Source of the DNA: Isoetes taiwanensis
Lineage: Eukaryota > Streptophyta > Lycopodiopsida > Isoetales > Isoetaceae
Length of the DNA: 64,000 nucleotides
Reading direction: 5' to 3'
Assembly (NCBI GenBank): GCA_021234155.1
Contig: JAJEKV010000021.1
Span: 12,211,760-12,275,759, forward strand
The notes under the pieces are model-generated. The model was not told where the DNA came from and made no database searches. It saw nothing but the letters and a program-made list of their open reading frames with translations. Shown here piece after piece: positions 60,181 through 64,000 of this stretch; the first letter of the stretch is position 1; every line of letters starts with the position of its first letter. The translations under genes and the position numbers were made by a program.

Positions 60181-61640
60181 TCTAGGAGGTCATTTTTAAC
60201 CTCTATTAGTGTGCTTCAAGGACAATGCGATGCTGATATTCTTAGCAAATTGAGGAATGATCCATATTTTGTACCTGTGGTGAAAAGCCCTCAAGACTTT
60301 GCGAGGTATGCATTGTCCAAAGGGGTTTTATATTATAATGGTCATATGTGCATTCCTAATGACCAAGAGTTGAGATTGAGATTGTGATACAAGCACATGA
60401 TAGTTCTTTGGCGGCCACCCGTGGGTGCATAAAACCTTGAGGAAAATGCGTCAAAATTTCTTTTGGCCCGGACATAAGAAGATGGTTAAGGAGTACGTGT
60501 CTAGATGTTTATCCTGTCAGAAGGTAAAAGCGTCAAGGTATAGAGAGCCTGGAGAATTGCAACCTATAGTAATTCCATCTTCTAAGTGGGAGAGTATTTT
60601 CATGGACTTCATTGTTGATCTACCCCGACACGCTCGTGTTATGATGCAATTTATGTTGTGGTTGATCGGCTAACTAAACAAGCCCATTTTATGCCTACAA
60701 AGACGACTGCTACAGCAATGGATATCTCTAAGTTATTTGTTAAGGAGATTTTTAGGTTGTACGGGATGCCAGCCACTATTACATCAGATCGGGATACAAA
60801 GTTTATGAGCCAATTTTGGCAAAGGTAGTTTCAAAATATTAGGACTAAGTTATATATCAGTACATCTTATCGTCCTCAGGCAGATGGCCAAGTGGAGTGA
60901 ATTAATCAAGTCTTGGAAGATATGCTTAGGATGTATGTGCCTAGTCAACCCAAGGTATGGGATTCTTATTTGTACTTGGCTGAGTTTCTGTACAATAACA
61001 TTTATCAAGATTCCATCAAAATGAGTCCTTTTGAGGCAATGTATGGTAAGGAGTGTCGTTGTCCTCTTAATTGGAGAGATCCTCAATGCAATATTGAAGC
61101 AGCTAATGAGGTAGTTGAGGACATGGATACTCAACTAAGGAGACTTCATCAAAACTTAGTTGTGGCACAAAATAGACAAAAACAATATGCAGACAAGAGG
61201 CATAGACCACTTGAATTCCAAAAGGGGGATTATGTGTTCTTGAGAATTAATCCCAAGCGGAGCTCACTGACATTTAAAAGTGCAAGTAACTGGGCCCCTA
61301 GATATGCGGGTCCGTATGAGATTTTGGAACGCATTGAAAAGGTGGCTTACAGGTTGGAGTTACCTTCGCACTTGAGCGTACATAACGTCTTCCACGTGAG
61401 TAACTTAAGGAAGTATGTTTTTTATCCTTCCCATATGTTGGGGGCGATGATTTAGTAAGCAGTGAGAACTTTTTGTACCTCCGACCAGAGCGTATTTTGT
61501 GAGAGGAGACCCTTCGCTTAAGGAGACGAACAATACGTAGACTTTAAGTTCAATAGGGGTTGCCCTGAGGAAGATGCCGAGTGGAAAGATGCGAATTGGA
61601 TTCTTCGTGAGTTTTCGGAGATTCGCCCATGAGGACATGG
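60150..61640 (+). pseudogene. Gypsy integrase with chromodomain remnant
   Basis: Starts with the RNase H-integrase link (ADALSRRSFLTSI), then after a frameshift an HHCC-type zinc motif (HKTLRKMRQNFFWPGHKK, then CLSCQKVKA, 60425-60540). Catalytic-core motifs follow: MDFIVDLPR (about 60600), TSDRDTKF (about 60785) and RPQADGQVE (about 60873-60897), so the DDE residues are still there. A stop right after GQVE and others break the frame. 60913-61455 is one open frame through YLAEFLYNN, PFEAMYG, the GPY motif (GPYEILERIEKVAYRLELP) and VFHVSNLRKY. Past it, 61480-61630 reads like a decayed chromodomain (PERIL...PEEDAEWKDANWILREF). A C-terminal chromodomain defines chromoviruses and is thought to guide insertion to particular chromatin. 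Confidence 0.87.
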
Positions 61641-61651
61641 GTTGTATTTTT

Positions 61652-61662
61652 GGAGGAGAGAC
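61652..61662 (+). other. Polypurine tract
   Basis: ggaggagagac immediately before the TGTAACGG start of the 3' LTR; it is the usual plus-strand priming site. Confidence 0.8.
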
Positions 61663-64000
61663 TGTAACGGATATAGGATTTTGAGGTATGTTGTGGAATT
61701 TATATTACTAAGGGATGCAAGGGAATAATAAAATTAAAATACTATACATACAGAGTATACATCGTATATGCAGAGATTATACGGACAAATATATCGGGTT
61801 AATAATACATACAAATACAGTGAATATCTTAATGCATGTGATGGTGGAACATTTTGGAAGGCGATAGATTGCAGCTAGATTGCTGAAAGAGCAGGTTGTG
61901 TGTGAGCAGTACTCTGGGAGCGTTGTTGGAGTTGCAGAAGAAGCAAGCGGGATTTCCAGGTGGGGATCAAGGCTTACACCTAGGGTTTTCTAGTGTTAGC
62001 AAAGTCGTTTGATTTAACAATGATTGTTCCGACATAGCATAGACTTAAAATTAAATTGTATGAGCGTGGTTATAGTCAAGCATGCATGGTATGTAGATAG
62101 AGATTTGAATAGTGAAGGTCATATAGTTGTAATAAATCCGGTAATCTTTATCATGTAAACATTCCAATCCATTCCAGAAGAAGCCGAGTAAGTTAGAATG
62201 ACCAGAATTTTGGATGGGGTTAAGAAATACTGTAGGGGCAACTATTAGCAAAGACGAGCGAGTTTTACTTGCATGCTGTGAGCAGGATGGTGATAGAACT
62301 TGTCAATCCTGGAGTGTTAGAAATGCATGAAAAAGCCCTGGAATGGGCCAGTTTGGCCCAGGGAGGTCGATTTGGGCAAAAGAATGCAGAATCAAGGAGT
62401 ATCAGGCAAGATTTGGTAGCAAATGATGTGGTTTCTGGCAGGCAGAAAGAGATCTAACCACTCGGATTGGTCTACAATCTGTTCAATTTGGATCGGAAAT
62501 CTTTAGAAGGCCAAATCGGGAAGATTTATGGGCCTTTCATGCCGATTCGATGGCCTGGAGGCCGGATCCATGAGCTGCAGGCCGGGCTTTTGTAAGCTAC
62601 AACGTTAGGATTATGAAAATAAGAAAAGTTTATTAATAGCTTAATTAAAAAACTAAGGTTTATGGGTTAAAACAAAATGTTAATAGTTAGTTCGAATTTA
62701 CGAGTTAAATATTGAAATACTTGGGAATTAGCTAGAAAAGAGATGGGTAAAATACAAGGCAGAGGTGTTAGGGAGTCGGAGAATGGCACCGAAGCCATAT
62801 AACTAGCTAGCGGGTATGAGAGCCACCATCATTAAGGTCTTAAATAATAGTTTTTGGATAAGATAATTAACTTAGTTGAATATTGTGAGTCGCTAAGGAA
62901 TGTCTTTATTTTAACTTAGGGTTGATAGTTGCATTTTGCATTATGGTGGTTGTAATAATTATATGAACCATGGTTGGACTTTCCTAGTTGCATGAAACGT
63001 GTATTATGAAATTTCCTGAATGTTGAATTGCAGCGGCATGTGTTTTGAAGATAATGAGTTATATAGGGGTATAATTCTTTGATGTAGACCTCTAAGGCCG
63101 GGGTCTAGGTGCGATGGTCTAGACTCGCGTTTATTGCATAGTGCTATGTGAATGGTTATTGGAACATTGGGCGTTGGTACCTTAGGGTACAATGTCTTGC
63201 ACAATTAAGTGGTCCAATGTCTTGCACAATTAAGTGGTCTTGCACAATGTCTTGCTGGATGCAGCGTGGATGGGTGTGTACGCACGTGGTTACCTCGCCT
63301 CTATGTCACTGGTCTGATCAACCGAGTGAACCTTGCTCAGACCCAGAGGAATATTGGTTGCAATGTTTGATGCTATGATTGCTTAGTTATTATATATATG
63401 GTTTTGAACGTTGGAATTAAGTTGCAATGGTCGTACTTATAGTGGATACTCATGGTATAACTATGCATTGTGGACATGCTTGTTGGACTAGTAACTTGGA
63501 TTGCAGGGGTGAGGCTACAGTAAGGCTGAGTTATTATTCCTAGGTTAATGCTTTGTGTTGTTGATGCTAGGCATGTCCTAGATCCCCAATCCCCACTTAG
63601 CCCGTGTGACTAGCGGGTGAAAGCATGGAGCTGGGGGGCATTTTCACGCCAGTCAAGCACCCCCTAAGCACCCAGTGCTGAAAAACTTATTTATTTTTAT
63701 CTTTTTTTCTATAAATCCATTGAGGCTGAAATTTTGTATTCTGAGGCGTAATATTAATGCGTTTCAGGGAAAAATATCAAAAAAATAAAATAAAAATATT
63801 TTTCGAAAATACAAAGAAAATGTCTCAAAAAGCACCCACTAAGCACCATGTGTCGCTGACACAAAAAGTGCCCCCCACCTCCATGCTTTTACCCTAGCCC
63901 CGTGGTTGATGGTGTAAGCAGAAGTGCGAGATGCTCCGAAGAGTAGCCAAGCTTCAGGAAGGCGAGAGTAAAGCGAGGATTGTTGATTGAATAAATTTTG
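61663..64000 (+). mobile_element. 3' LTR of the chromodomain gypsy element, cut by the window end
   Basis: Begins TGTAACGG and parallels 48484-50522 to about 63990. Differences include a 25-bp tandem duplication (aatgtcttgcacaattaagt units at 63191 and 63216) and the 280-bp MITE at 63615-63894, both absent from the 5' copy. The LTR's end lies beyond the window. Confidence 0.9.
63611..63898. mobile_element. 280-bp MITE inside the 3' LTR, empty site in the 5' LTR
   Basis: 63615-63894 has inverted termini GGGTGAAAGCATGGAGCTGG (left) and, on the - strand, GGGTAAAAGCATGGAGGTGG (right), extending through GGGGCA. It is flanked by TAGC at 63611-63614 and 63895-63898 (or TAG, if the first C belongs to the element). 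The 5' LTR at the matching place reads gtgtgactaacctcgtgg without the insert. Inside are a T/A-rich core and repeated AAGCACCC words near both ends. No coding frame. Confidence 0.88.

Noticed and set aside
1-64000. CRISPR array, bacterial operon or phage-type defence system
   Set aside because: Sequence is plant nuclear DNA with spliceosomal introns; no regularly spaced repeats or prokaryotic gene clusters were seen.

Overview
This window looks like nuclear DNA of a land plant with a large, repeat-rich genome. It is AT-rich, its genes have introns (the best gene has 14, one of 5.6 kb), and plant retrotransposon families are present. A fern, lycophyte or other non-flowering plant would fit the long introns and old decayed repeats, but that is inference. 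No rRNA, tRNA, CRISPR array or operon was seen.

Two genes look intact. One is a 15-exon CCA tRNA nucleotidyltransferase at 35225-45070 on the + strand. Its exons splice in phase to a 570-residue protein, and it has a TATA box and a possible second start that could give organellar and cytosolic forms. The other is an intronless PADRE/DUF4228 gene at 15621-16211 on the - strand. Around them lie broken or partial host genes: a protein kinase (4227-5404, -), an ABC1/ADCK atypical kinase (7935-8356, -), the N-terminal exons of a PP2C like the chloroplast photosystem II core phosphatase (30536-31160, +), an ABCB/P-glycoprotein transporter (52007-53222, +), and a few exon-like pieces I cannot name.

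The rest is mostly mobile DNA. From left to right: a Harbinger-like MITE (3895-4226), a second MITE (17039-17393), two broken copia RT regions (17478-18600 and 19540-20385), a LINE ending in (TATTC)15 (20880-22730), an LTR with a primer-binding site and a gag piece (23599-25200), a reverse-oriented copy of the same LINE family (25701-26775), a possible Helitron end (about 32900), and a chromodomain-type gypsy element filling 48484-64000. That gypsy element carries nested insertions: a 1543-bp solo LTR with exact 5-bp target duplications in gag, a 662-bp insert in a tandemly duplicated piece of its RNase H-integrase region, and a 280-bp MITE in its 3' LTR. The matching 5' LTR still shows the empty site for that MITE. 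An intron-bearing ABCB fragment lies between the recognisable part of the 5' LTR and the primer-binding site.

The most unusual signal is a structured 3' motif of the LINE family. Three copies share an inner loop and helix, while the outer stems are perfectly or nearly perfectly paired with unrelated sequences. Two-copy tandem duplications of 39-132 bp are also frequent across the window.
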